The position numbers and the translations under genes are program-made. 64,000 nucleotides of DNA, taken from assembly GCA_016208495.1 (NCBI GenBank), contig JACQXX010000010.1:37935-101934 (forward strand), read 5' to 3'. The DNA is from Acidobacteriota bacterium. Its GTDB lineage: Bacteria > Acidobacteriota > Blastocatellia > Chloracidobacteriales > Chloracidobacteriaceae. Below are positions 46,231 through 55,215 of this stretch, piece by piece. How positions within the stretch are numbered: position 1 is the first letter of the stretch; each line of letters opens with the position of its first letter. The notes below the pieces were generated by a model that saw only the letters and a list, made by a program, of their open reading frames with translations, was not told the origin of the DNA and did not search any database.

Positions 46231-46696
46231 GCGAGTGAAATAGTACAGGAGCGTGAATCATGAGTAGCGAGTCGTCAGACGGAAGCTTACTCAAGGTAAA
46301 TGATAAACGCTGGAGTGAGTGAACCCCTGACGACCGACGACTGACGACAAACTGGTTTAATTCACAGATGCTGCCTGGTTCCAGCCAATAAAATTGTGTT
46401 GGAACCAGGCTTTTTCTTTGAAAGATTTGTAATTGGCCGTCAGAATAATAGCCGTCAGTCGTCAGTTGTCAGTCATCAGTAGTTCACTAAGTTCATTGAT
46501 TTGAATTATTTAACTATGTGGTCATCAAGATTTTCATTCCCAAATGGTAAGATCTGCCTTCAGGGAACAATTCCAGGCTTTTGTGTTTCGATGTTCCTGG
46601 AGTCTACGATTTTATCTTGTTCTATAGAATAGATTTAGTTTCTACATTCTTCAGTCGGTTATTTCTCATAGTTCATAAGCGGAGGCTTTGTTGACG
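46231..46696. other. Intergenic region with GTCAGTC/CTGACGA heptads
   Basis: No gene seen in this 466-bp gap. Apart from the terminator it holds CTGACGA/CCGACGA heptads at 46325-46350 and GTCAGTC/GTCAGTT units at 46451-46480. The 130 bp before peptidase E are AT-rich and probably carry its promoter. Confidence 0.6.
46373..46416 (+). terminator. Rho-independent terminator of the matrixin gene
   Basis: Stem GCCTGGTTCCA / TGGAACCAGGC with an 18-nt loop followed by TTTTT, 143 bp after the stop codon. Confidence 0.85.
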
Positions 46697-47416
46697 ATGA
46701 CATATCAGCGACTCTTGCTGTTAAGCAATTCAAAAACCGAAGGATTCGGCTATTTGGATCACGCTGAAACCGTTTTGCAGGATTTTCTTGGGGATCGAGT
46801 CCAAACCGTGCTATTTGTTCCATTTGCTGGAGTTCGGATATCTTATGCCGAATATGCCCAGATGGTCGGCGAGCGATTTGGACAGATGGGATATCAGGTC
46901 ATTTCATTGCACGAGCTTGAGGATCCGATTCAGGCGGTGACCCAGGCTCAGGCAATTGCTGTGGGTGGTGGAAATACCTTTCACCTGTTGCATTCTTTGT
47001 ATCGGGCCAATGTCCTGGATGCCATTTGCCAGCGGGTTTCTGATGGAATGCCCTATATTGGCTGGAGTGCCGGGTCAAATGTTGCCTGTCCAACCATCAA
47101 AACCACCAATGATATGCCGATTATTGAACCCCCTAGCTTTGCCGCGCTGGGATTGGTGCCATTTCAAATCAATCCGCATTACCTTGATGCCCATCCCGAG
47201 GGACATCACGGGGAAACCCGCGAAGAGCGCATCACCGAGTTTCTGGTGGTCAACCCTTCCGCCACGGTCGTTGGGCTTCGTGAAGGCACCTGGCTTCGCC
47301 GTGAAGGACCAACCCTTGAACTGGGCGGTGCCAAACCGGCTCGGGTTTTCCGATATGGGACGCCTCCGGTTGAGCACAACCCTGGCGCAGACCTGAATTT
47401 TTTGATCAAAGGGTAA
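46697..47416 (+). CDS. pepE: Peptidase E (alpha-aspartyl dipeptidase, S51)
   Basis: 239 residues from the ATG at 46697. Two TTG codons upstream (46688, 46691) are also in frame; GGAGG at 46681-46685 could serve either TTG 46691 or this ATG. Class-I glutamine-amidotransferase-like fold: QRLLLLSNSKTEG start, AIAVGGGNTFHLLHSL, and the nucleophile elbow YIGWSAGSNVA with Ser124. INPHYLDAHPEGHHGETR supplies the His of the Ser-His-acid triad. It hydrolyses dipeptides with N-terminal aspartate in the cytoplasm. It lies close upstream of aat on the same strand (118 bp). Confidence 0.9.
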   Translation: MTYQRLLLLSNSKTEGFGYLDHAETVLQDFLGDRVQTVLFVPFAGVRISYAEYAQMVGERFGQMGYQVISLHELEDPIQAVTQAQAIAVGGGNTFHLLHSLYRANVLDAICQRVSDGMPYIGWSAGSNVACPTIKTTNDMPIIEPPSFAALGLVPFQINPHYLDAHPEGHHGETREERITEFLVVNPSATVVGLREGTWLRREGPTLELGGAKPARVFRYGTPPVEHNPGADLNFLIKG

Positions 47417-47534
47417 ACTGACCTGATTAAGGACAATATTTTGATAGTCATCCCAGCCGGAGATTTCCTATTGTACCCGGTTTTGATTCTTTTTTGGTTT
47501 GAACCGGAGATTCTGACAACGACGAAAACTGCCT

Positions 47535-48218
47535 ATGCGATACATTGACGGGATTGCTATTTTGCGCCCAGGCGACCGGTTTCCGGATCCAAACCGGGGA
47601 CCGGCGGATCGTCCGGTTGCAATTGGCATCGAATTGACGCCCGCACTGATGTTAAAAGGGTATGCGTGTGGAATCTTTCCCTGGTCCGTCAGCCCGGTTA
47701 CCTGGTGGTCACCAGATCCAAGGGCCATTTTTGAGCTGGATGGCCTCTATATTTCCCGCCGATTTGCCCGTACGATCCGCAATCATCAATTTCAAATCCG
47801 CTTTGATACTGCGTTTCATCAGGTCATTACTGAATGTGCCAGGCCACGGTCGGAACAAAATGGTGTCTGGATTACTGATGAATTTGTTGATGCGTACATG
47901 CAGCTTTTTCGGGCGGGATATGCCCACTGTGTTGAGTGCTGGCAGGGAGATGAACTGGTTGGGGGAATTTTTGGTGTGGCGGTTGGTGGGTTTTTTGCTG
48001 GTGAGTCAATGTTTCACCGGGTTCCGGATGCTTCAAAAATCGCACTCTATTTTTTAACGCAACGCCTGCGGGAATGTGGCTTCAAGCTGTTTGATATTCA
48101 GGTCATCACCGATCACACCCACCGTATGGGCGCGGTCGAAATATCACGCTCTGAATATCTGTCGCGTCTGCGCGAAGCCATCAATCACACGCCACGACCC
48201 TTTTTGAATGAAGAATGA
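47535..48218 (+). CDS. aat: Leucyl/phenylalanyl-tRNA--protein transferase
   Basis: 227 residues, the normal length of Aat. Diagnostic blocks are LMLKGYACGIFPWS, WWSPDPRAIFELDGLYISR, NGVWITDEFVDAYMQL, GYAHCVECWQGDELVGGIFG and GESMFHRVPDASKIAL, with LFDIQVITDHTHRMGAVEI near the end. The enzyme adds Leu or Phe from aminoacyl-tRNA to proteins with N-terminal Arg or Lys, marking them for ClpAP (bacterial N-end rule). The stop codon TGA is part of the first GAATGAA unit of the following repeat cassette. Confidence 0.95.
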   Translation: MRYIDGIAILRPGDRFPDPNRGPADRPVAIGIELTPALMLKGYACGIFPWSVSPVTWWSPDPRAIFELDGLYISRRFARTIRNHQFQIRFDTAFHQVITECARPRSEQNGVWITDEFVDAYMQLFRAGYAHCVECWQGDELVGGIFGVAVGGFFAGESMFHRVPDASKIALYFLTQRLRECGFKLFDIQVITDHTHRMGAVEISRSEYLSRLREAINHTPRPFLNEE

Positions 48219-48420
48219 AAAAAGTGGTTAGTGGTTAGAAATCAATACTTTCGAAGAAGAACCACTAACCACTAACCACTAACCACTAACCACTAACCAC
48301 TAACCACTAACCACTAACCACTAACCACTAACCACTAACCACTAACCACTAACCTAACCACTAACCACTAACCACTAACCACTAACCACTCAATGATTTC
48401 TTCATTTTCAAGTCTTCATT
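48206..48420. repeat. Long inverted heptad cassette between convergent genes
   Basis: Left arm GAATGAAGAATGAA plus GTGGTTAGTGGTTAG (48206-48238). The right part has about 18 units of CCACTAA (48261-48390) followed by CTTCATT-type units to 48420. The stop codons of both convergent genes (aat at 48216-48218, NHL protein at 48416-48418) lie inside the outer GAATGAAGA units. This is the longest CCACTAA array in the window. Confidence 0.92.
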
Positions 48421-51400
48421 CAGTTGCGTGCGTGATGTAATAGCGTACAAAGTGCCAGCGGGATTCGCTACCGGCTTCTGACGATCCGTCCCCAAACGCC
48501 AGCCACCGGCGAACCGCACGGGGTTCACTCCCTTTAGCCCGTGAGCGAACCCAGAACCGGTTGATTCCATTCAGACACATTTTTCCATCAACCAGCACCA
48601 GGATATTTTTCCCCTCCATGATAATGGTATAGGTATGGGGTTCGGACATGGTATTGCAGCTAAACTGCAAATCAGTGGCCCGAAGCAAGCTGATGCCTTC
48701 CGGTTGGATCAGCAAGGCGTCCGCGTGCTGATCATTTTCAACCCAGATGGCACAGCCGGTGTGCCCACGGTCCCCAACATAGCTGAGGAGTTGCATGCGG
48801 ACTTCAACCACCACTTTTTTATCCGAGACCGCTTCCCACGGGTGAAAGAAAAAGGCACTGGCTTTCAAGTCCTGGCAGGTATTGACATACATCGCTCCAT
48901 CCGGCTCGGTGCGAATGATCATTTGCCCGGTCAATTCCATGCCCCAGCCAAACATTTGGGTTGCCTGACGCTGGCGTGGCCCTGACGGAGGCGCTGGGGA
49001 CGGTACTGGGGCCACCACGGGAACTGGGAGAGAGGGGGTACTGGTTTCACTGGTTGGCTGAGTGGCATTGACTGGTGGAAGCGGCGTCGCAACCAGGGTG
49101 GGCGGCGGTACTGGCGGTGGTGTGGTGGGTTCCGGAGTGACTGGGGTGACCGGCGGCACCCGTTCTTTAATGTTTTGGACATGTCCGGAAGGTGCTTTGC
49201 TCAGGCTGACAACTGGCGATTGAGTACTCTCCGCACGTTTTTCCTGCCGTTCCATCCGCTCCGCCAGATCCCGGACTGATCGGGGCACCGCATCCGAGGT
49301 AAATGAAGGAACCTCCTGGCTCATCACCAGCACGGGGGGGGCCTCGCTGAGTTCGGGCGGGGCATCCCAGGTTGGAAAACTGTTTCCGGAAGACGCGGGG
49401 ATGGGTTCATCTGGAAGCGCCATCAATCGGGGACTGGTTGGCCTGATGGGGACCGGGGTGACGTCACTGATCCGCGGTTGATGGGGGCCAGATTCAAGAC
49501 GATTGGCTTCAGCCGTCGCGGTCGGCTCCACCGCAACCACGGCCAGTGGCCCAGGGAGGCGGGAGGCAGGTGCGGTGGCGGTGGTTCTGATTTTGACAAT
49601 GCGATGTGAGACCGAATCAGCCACAAAAAGGTCACCGTTTGGGGCAATGCAAATCCCCCTGGGCCCGCTGAGTTCGGCCTCCGTACCACGTCCATTGCGT
49701 TTTCCCTGCTTGGTTCCGCCGATCAGGCTGGCGGTAACACCCATCCGGTCCGAATTTGGATCCAGACGCAAAATGCGATGGTTATTAGTATCTGAGACGT
49801 AAACCACACCCGTCAGATCAACCACGATTCCGCTTGGAAAATTCAGAAATTTCAATGATGGGCCACCCCAGAGGGTGGTCACGGTACCATCTGGTGTCAC
49901 GCGACGAATGGCATGATTGGCGGCATCGGCAACATAGCAGTTATCTTCGGTATCGAGCGCAATGGCATAGGGCCAGCCAAATGCAGCTTCCGTACCGCGT
50001 CCATCCCGGAAGCCACGGTCGCTGCCAGCCAGTGTGGTCACGGTTCCATCGGGATCAATACAGCGAATGACCGTTCCATCGGCTACATAGATTTTCCCGG
50101 TCGAACTCACCGCAATGCCTTTCGGGCCTTCAAATTGGGCTGAACGGCCCTGCCCGTCGCGTGACCCCTGGGTGCCGTTGCCCGCCAGCGTTCGCACTTC
50201 GCCTTTGGGGGTCACCTGGCGGATACAGTAATTCAGGTGGTCCGTGACATACAACGCACCATCTGAACCAACGGCCAGGTCAAGCGGTCCTTTGAAACAA
50301 GCTCGTGTTCCGGCATCATCGCGCAATCCACTTTCCAGGCTCCCCGCCAGCGTTAAGACGGTTCCTTCAGAGGTTACGCCGCGAATGCAGTGATTAAAAT
50401 GGTCAGCGACATACACCGTACCCGCAGCATCAACACAGACCCCCATTGGACAGTTAAACCGAACGGATTCGCCGCTGCCGTCCCGAAATCCCACTTCGCT
50501 CCCAGCCAGGGTGAAAAAAGTATATTCCTGTGGCTCCCGACTGATTGGAACCTGAAACTCGGTGAGGTGGAGCGGAGGGAGCCCGCTGGAGGGAGTGAGG
50601 GGAACCTGATACCCGCCGGAGAGAAAAGCATTATTCGGGGGCGTCACCGTCCGGCCCAGGGTGCCAACAGGTGCCGTGATTTCAACTGGCGGCTCGGTGG
50701 ACGGGCCAGTCATGGTATGCGGAAACCTGATGGACCGAATCACATGCATATCCCGGTCGGTCACAAACAGCATACTCTTTGCCAGTGCCAGCCCGGTGGG
50801 CGACCAGAATTCAGCGCACCCTTCACTCTGTCCGCCTAATCCATCATGATTGCCTTGCCGACCATTGCCAGCCAGAATCGCCACACTTCCATCCGGAAAC
50901 ATGCATTTAATGGCGTAATCCTCGGCATCTGCGATATAGAGTGTGCCATCGGGGAGAGCCAGAATGGAAACCGGCTCAAGGATGAGCGACCCAACCTGGG
51001 CCGCGGGGCCGGTTGGAAGCGTCGTGACCAATCCATCGCGGGTGATTTTGCGAATGACGCCGTTTCCAACGTCCGCGACATAAATGTTGCCAGCCCCATC
51101 CAGGGAAATACTACCCAGTGTTTCAAACCGTGCTTTGTGGATCGGGCCATCCTGATAGCCAGCTTCATTTCCGGCAATGGTCTGGACTTTTCCATCAGGG
51201 GTGATGCGTCGGATCCGGACGCCATCCGCCACAAAAATATTGCCATTGGAGTCGGCTGCCACGGCCCGAGGCGCGTCAAATTCGGCCTGCTGGCTCATCC
51301 CATCGCTCAGGCCACGATTTCCACTGCCGACAAAGGTTTTCACCATGCCGTTGAGCGTTACCCGGCGGATGCGCAGGTTATGCAGGTCGGCGACATAGAG

Positions 51401-52537
51401 ATACCCATTGGCATACACAATACCGCGCGGCCCATTAAACATGGCCAGTGACCCTGGTTCATCCCGGAAGCCGGCGGTGCTTCCAGCCAGTGTGGTGGTA
51501 ATGCCTTCCGGCGAAATCCGGCGAATGCGATGGTTTCCAAAATCAGCCACATACAGATTGCCCTGGGGGTCGGCGGTAATGCCGTTGGGGCGTTGAAACG
51601 AAGCCAGTGCCGCCGGGCCATCTCGAAATCCGGCGCCGCCGCCAGTCAGGGTGCCGACGATATAAGAGGATGGGTCAACCGTGTTTGCCGCAGCTTCAGG
51701 TTGATTGGTGAATTCCTCGGCGTCCTCGACGTCATCATCATCATCATCGCCCAGCATGGCATCAGCCAGGAGTTTGGTTGAGACAAGCGAGGAGAGTTCC
51801 TGTTTTCCAATCGGAGCGGGTCTGGGCATTTCGCCGCCGCTGATGGGTTGTGCCGGTTGTGATAGTGCTGGGAGTTGATCCACTGTTTCCGACAACGGAG
51901 CCGCCGCACCAAAATTTCCCGATGGCGATGAAATCAACGCGCGGGTGTCGGAATCCTCCATTCGTGGTGGGAGCGGGGTTGAAATCCCCCGTGGCGGCAC
52001 CAGGAAGATGGTTGGGGCGTTCCGCATTTCTTCCGTGAAGTCAATCGGCGTGGTTTGGGCGGCGGGCAAGGTTCGCATTTTGAGCCATGGGTTTCTTTCC
52101 AGGGCCAGACTATCCAGGATTTGGTGAATAACATCCCCGGCGGGTTCGAGGAGTGTCACCGGACACACCACACCCAGGCAGGCCCGGGCATAGCCGGTTC
52201 CTTGCAGGCAGCGCACCGCCACGAGTCGTGATTCAAATGGGTCGCCTTCGCGGATAAACAGGGCCCGGGCAGTCAGGCCGTGAATCTCACCGAGTTGGGT
52301 TCGTTCGCCGTTGATTTCTTCGGGGGCTTCGTCGTGGAGTTTAGCCAGGAGGTGAAGTGGGGACAGATTGGTTGATGGAAGCTGGTTTCGGTCTGGAAAG
52401 AGTTCCACACCAAAATACACACGCATCAGGCTCGGCCCGCATACGGCGATTTCAAAACCGGGCTGACGTTCAAGTCGCCAGGCAGCAGGATAGTCAAAGG
52501 AAAAGCCGTTTGATTCGAAAGTGGCATAAGCAAGCAT
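48416..52537 (-). CDS. Giant NHL-repeat protein with PsbP/DcrB-like N-terminal domain
   Basis: 1,373 residues with no signal peptide. Residues 1-150 resemble the PsbP/Mog1/DcrB fold (NGFSFDYPAAWRLERQP). A disordered linker carries a run of six Asp (LGDDDDDDVEDAEEF). Then two groups of NHL repeats follow, roughly 290-610 and 680-1000, with units such as NIFVADGVRIRRITPDG and FRDGPAALASFQRPNGI, predicted to form two beta-propellers. A Pro-rich linker (about 1040-1215) precedes a C-terminal concanavalin-like domain (YTIIMEGKNILVLVDGKMCL). NHL propellers bind proteins, RNA or sugars. The function is unknown, and the absence of an export signal is unusual for such a protein. GAGGG precedes the ATG. 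Confidence 0.85.
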   Translation of the reverse strand: MLAYATFESNGFSFDYPAAWRLERQPGFEIAVCGPSLMRVYFGVELFPDRNQLPSTNLSPLHLLAKLHDEAPEEINGERTQLGEIHGLTARALFIREGDPFESRLVAVRCLQGTGYARACLGVVCPVTLLEPAGDVIHQILDSLALERNPWLKMRTLPAAQTTPIDFTEEMRNAPTIFLVPPRGISTPLPPRMEDSDTRALISSPSGNFGAAAPLSETVDQLPALSQPAQPISGGEMPRPAPIGKQELSSLVSTKLLADAMLGDDDDDDVEDAEEFTNQPEAAANTVDPSSYIVGTLTGGGAGFRDGPAALASFQRPNGITADPQGNLYVADFGNHRIRRISPEGITTTLAGSTAGFRDEPGSLAMFNGPRGIVYANGYLYVADLHNLRIRRVTLNGMVKTFVGSGNRGLSDGMSQQAEFDAPRAVAADSNGNIFVADGVRIRRITPDGKVQTIAGNEAGYQDGPIHKARFETLGSISLDGAGNIYVADVGNGVIRKITRDGLVTTLPTGPAAQVGSLILEPVSILALPDGTLYIADAEDYAIKCMFPDGSVAILAGNGRQGNHDGLGGQSEGCAEFWSPTGLALAKSMLFVTDRDMHVIRSIRFPHTMTGPSTEPPVEITAPVGTLGRTVTPPNNAFLSGGYQVPLTPSSGLPPLHLTEFQVPISREPQEYTFFTLAGSEVGFRDGSGESVRFNCPMGVCVDAAGTVYVADHFNHCIRGVTSEGTVLTLAGSLESGLRDDAGTRACFKGPLDLAVGSDGALYVTDHLNYCIRQVTPKGEVRTLAGNGTQGSRDGQGRSAQFEGPKGIAVSSTGKIYVADGTVIRCIDPDGTVTTLAGSDRGFRDGRGTEAAFGWPYAIALDTEDNCYVADAANHAIRRVTPDGTVTTLWGGPSLKFLNFPSGIVVDLTGVVYVSDTNNHRILRLDPNSDRMGVTASLIGGTKQGKRNGRGTEAELSGPRGICIAPNGDLFVADSVSHRIVKIRTTATAPASRLPGPLAVVAVEPTATAEANRLESGPHQPRISDVTPVPIRPTSPRLMALPDEPIPASSGNSFPTWDAPPELSEAPPVLVMSQEVPSFTSDAVPRSVRDLAERMERQEKRAESTQSPVVSLSKAPSGHVQNIKERVPPVTPVTPEPTTPPPVPPPTLVATPLPPVNATQPTSETSTPSLPVPVVAPVPSPAPPSGPRQRQATQMFGWGMELTGQMIIRTEPDGAMYVNTCQDLKASAFFFHPWEAVSDKKVVVEVRMQLLSYVGDRGHTGCAIWVENDQHADALLIQPEGISLLRATDLQFSCNTMSEPHTYTIIMEGKNILVLVDGKMCLNGINRFWVRSRAKGSEPRAVRRWLAFGDGSSEAGSESRWHFVRYYITHATE

Positions 52538-52986
52538 GGAACCCTCGTGGCTGGTAAGAGGCGATCAGCACTGGCCTGGAAGCCGTTTGAAAACGCCAGG
52601 CGCGATGGCTCGCCCTTATCCGGTTTGTTCTTTTTTTTCAATGATTTCCAGTTGAATCAGGGTACTTTCGATGGTATAGTCTGGCGGCGGTTGGGAGGTG
52701 AATCACCGAACACTCAGGGCTGAATGAATCCCCCCACCATGTGCGGAAAATTCAAGTCCGAAAATGGTGTGTGGCATGGTGGTTTAAAATTTTGCCGGCT
52801 CAAATGTGCCGCTGTTTTTTTTCCTTTTCCAACACAGAGCACTTTCTTTTTCTATCACAATGTAATAAAATATTAAACCTGGTGGCAAATCACCCCGTAT
52901 GATGCGCCACCATCAACCTTAGCATTATTCGAGAGCAAACGCCAAACTCTGTAACCTTAACTTTTAGAACCCGTTAGGAAAAAACC
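52538..52986. promoter_or_regulatory. Divergent regulatory region between NHL gene and recA
   Basis: 449 bp without a gene. Close to recA it is AT-rich (52800-52880), a likely promoter area. An imperfect inverted pair GGTGGC ... GCGCCACC spans about 52881-52911 and is a possible operator. No E. coli-type or Bacillus-type LexA box was found by eye. Confidence 0.35.
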
Positions 52987-54192
52987 ATGGCAGACGAAAA
53001 AGTTGAAAAAAATCGAGCACTAGACGCCGCGATTGCGGGATTGGAAAAACAATTTGGCAAAGGCGTGATTATGCGCCTTGGGGATCGCAAAGTGGTTGAG
53101 ATCGCCGCGATTTCAACGACCTGTTTAAGCCTGGATGCCGCCATTGGCATTGGCGGACTTCCTCGTGGTCGAATCGTGGAAATTTATGGACCAGAATCGG
53201 GCGGAAAAACAACGCTCGCACTCCATGTCGCAGCCGAAGCCCAGCGACAGGGCGGAACCGTGGCCTATATTGATGCCGAGCATGCCATGGATCCAGCTTA
53301 TGCCAATCGATTGGGGGTTGATACCGCCAACATTTTTATTTCTCAGCCCGATTCGGGTGAACAGGCGCTGGAAATTGCCGAAGCCCTGGTTCGTTCAGGG
53401 GCCGTTGATTTACTGGTGATTGACTCGGTGGCGGCACTGGTACCGCGAGCTGAGTTGGACGGTGATATGGGAGATTCCCTGCCTGGATTGCAGGCCCGTT
53501 TGATGTCACAGGCATTGCGCAAACTCACGGCGATAGCCTCAAAAACCAATACCTGTCTGATCTTTATCAACCAGATCCGGGAAAAGATCGGCGTGATGTT
53601 TGGTTCCCCCGAAACCACCACTGGCGGGCGGGCCCTAAAATTTTATGCCTCCGTCCGGCTTGATATTCGCCGAACCACGCAAATTAAAGATGGTGAAAAT
53701 ATCATTGGTGGTCGGACCAGGGTGAAAGTCGCCAAAAACAAGATGGCGCCGCCGTTTAAAGATGCCGAGTTTGACATTATTTACGGTCACGGGATTTCCC
53801 GTGAAGGCGACATTTTGGATCTTGGCGTGGAACACAAACTGATTGACAAGAGCGGCTCCTGGTTTTCCTACAAGGGCGAACGCCTGGGGCAGGGCCGTGA
53901 AAATGCCAAATCAGCCCTGGCTGCCAGTCCCGAGATGCTCAACAAGCTTGATCACGAACTGCGAATCATTTTGGGATTGATTCCAGCCGATCCGGCTGCC
54001 CCACCGGCACCTGAAAAACCGGTTGAGGCGGCACCAACCACCAAAGCCGGCAAAGTCAAAAACATAGAGGCGGCATTGGGAATTAAATCAGCCGAACCGG
54101 CACCTGGTGCCAAAGCGACTGACTCTGCCCCTGGTGCCAAGGTAACTGAACCGGCTCCAACCCCAGCCACCGGTAAAGCCGCGGAAGTCTAA
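52987..54192 (+). CDS. recA: Recombinase RecA with extended C-terminal tail
   Basis: 401 residues. Core residues 1-335 are canonical: Walker [10 protein letters not shown], the [14 protein letters not shown] block, Walker [17 protein letters not shown], the L2 region [21 protein letters not shown] and the [18 protein letters not shown] block. From about residue 338 there is a Pro/Ala/Lys-rich tail of some 65 residues with internal repeats ([15 protein letters not shown]), longer and less acidic than the E. coli tail. It carries out homologous recombination and LexA co-protease activity. It is monocistronic as far as visible; a GGGCTGA heptad cassette follows directly. Confidence 0.96.
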   Translation: MADEKVEKNRALDAAIAGLEKQFGKGVIMRLGDRKVVEIAAISTTCLSLDAAIGIGGLPRGRIVEIYGPESGGKTTLALHVAAEAQRQGGTVAYIDAEHAMDPAYANRLGVDTANIFISQPDSGEQALEIAEALVRSGAVDLLVIDSVAALVPRAELDGDMGDSLPGLQARLMSQALRKLTAIASKTNTCLIFINQIREKIGVMFGSPETTTGGRALKFYASVRLDIRRTTQIKDGENIIGGRTRVKVAKNKMAPPFKDAEFDIIYGHGISREGDILDLGVEHKLIDKSGSWFSYKGERLGQGRENAKSALAASPEMLNKLDHELRIILGLIPADPAAPPAPEKPVEAAPTTKAGKVKNIEAALGIKSAEPAPGAKATDSAPGAKVTEPAPTPATGKAAEV

Positions 54193-54198
54193 ATACAG

Positions 54199-54317
54199 CG
54201 GGCTGAAGAAGACGGGCTGAGAAATCCAGGGCTTGGGGCTGAGGGCTGAGGGCTGAAGACATCAGGGATTTCAAATCTTATCCTTATATCTTCAGCCCCG
54301 AGCCCTCAGCCCTCAAC
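54199..54317. repeat. Inverted heptad cassette (GGGCTGA arms) after recA
   Basis: GGGCTGAAGAAGAC, GGGCTGAGAAA and GGGCTTGGGGCTGAGGG units (54199-54260) face TCTTCAGCCCCGAGCCCTCA (about 54290-54312). It sits between the convergent recA and ATP-grasp-like genes and could act as a two-way terminator. Confidence 0.75.
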
Positions 54318-54324
54318 CGTGTGT

Positions 54325-55188
54325 TCAAGAAAAATACGCATCTATGCCAGCCGCCAGATACCGCCACCTGGCTTCAATTTGTGGCGGATTCGGAACGCGG
54401 GCAGCCCCAATCGTTTTGTTGGTGTCCAGCAGGATGGGGTGGCCGCCGTGAAGCACATAGTCAAACTTTCCATAATCGAACTTTAACTTGTGTCGCAGCT
54501 CAACGATTTCAGCATGCGGCTCAATGATTTCCCTGAACACTTGAGTCCGACCATTGACAATCGGAGATGTGGCGCCGAGACGCACGGCATTGGTTCGATC
54601 TCCCAAAAATCGGAGATACCGGACAAAGAACAGATCGTCTTCCATCTCTGGAAGGAACTTCTCGACGATAAAATTTTGGGATGTGAGAAATACCTCAGGC
54701 ACTTCGCGCAGGGTGTCATACACCTGATAGTCATGAGGTGTTTCAAAGCGAGGCAGGTGACTTTCGGCTTCAGATCGGAATCTGGATGTGATCCACTTTA
54801 AAATACCAGACCTGGAATCTGTCCGGGAGCAGGGCACCATTTGTTCAGGACGACCCGCATAGTTCAAGTCTGTTTTGACAATTACTTTTCCCTCGTAAGC
54901 ATCACCTGGTTGAACCAGATTCTGGCTGAATGTTGATTTTCGGATGTCCTTGACATTGCCATTCAGAACAATCGGATACTGCTGTGCAAAGTGAAGGTAC
55001 TCATCAGGAACGACTGAAAGATCAACGTGAACCAGAATCAGATCTGCGGGATAATATTGCCTGACTCCAAAAATGAAAATGACCTCATAGTCTGCCTCTC
55101 GCCAGTACTCAGCCAACGAAGTAATGACATAGTACTCAACCTGGGAGCGATCTTTTTCGTGAAAAAGGATGGCGATCTTCTTTTTCAT
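54325..55188 (-). CDS. ATP-grasp-like protein next to the TDO-like gene
   Basis: 287 residues, soluble. The N-terminal part (KKKIAILFHEKDRSQVEYYV, DLILVHVDLSVVPDEYL) looks like a pre-ATP-grasp Rossmann-type domain. The C-terminal half fits a minimal ATP-grasp: KVIVKTDLNYAGRPEQ (nucleotide-binding Lys), FIVEKFLPEMEDD (hinge-side Glu) and FDYVLHGGHPILLDTNKTIG (Mg-binding Asp/Asn). ATP-grasp enzymes join a carboxylate to an amine or thiol through an acyl-phosphate. The substrate is unknown. It starts 27 bp after the dioxygenase-like gene on the same strand, so they are almost surely cotranscribed and may modify one small molecule or peptide. Confidence 0.7.
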   Translation of the reverse strand: MKKKIAILFHEKDRSQVEYYVITSLAEYWREADYEVIFIFGVRQYYPADLILVHVDLSVVPDEYLHFAQQYPIVLNGNVKDIRKSTFSQNLVQPGDAYEGKVIVKTDLNYAGRPEQMVPCSRTDSRSGILKWITSRFRSEAESHLPRFETPHDYQVYDTLREVPEVFLTSQNFIVEKFLPEMEDDLFFVRYLRFLGDRTNAVRLGATSPIVNGRTQVFREIIEPHAEIVELRHKLKFDYGKFDYVLHGGHPILLDTNKTIGAARVPNPPQIEARWRYLAAGIDAYFS

Positions 55189-55215
55189 GGAGCTTCCCTA
55201 AACTCGTACCTGATG

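Noticed and set aside
52640..52986. LexA/SOS box upstream of recA
   Set aside because: No CTGT-N8-ACAG or GAAC-N4-GTTC match was found by eye. The imperfect GGTGGC/GCCACC pair is only noted as a possible operator.
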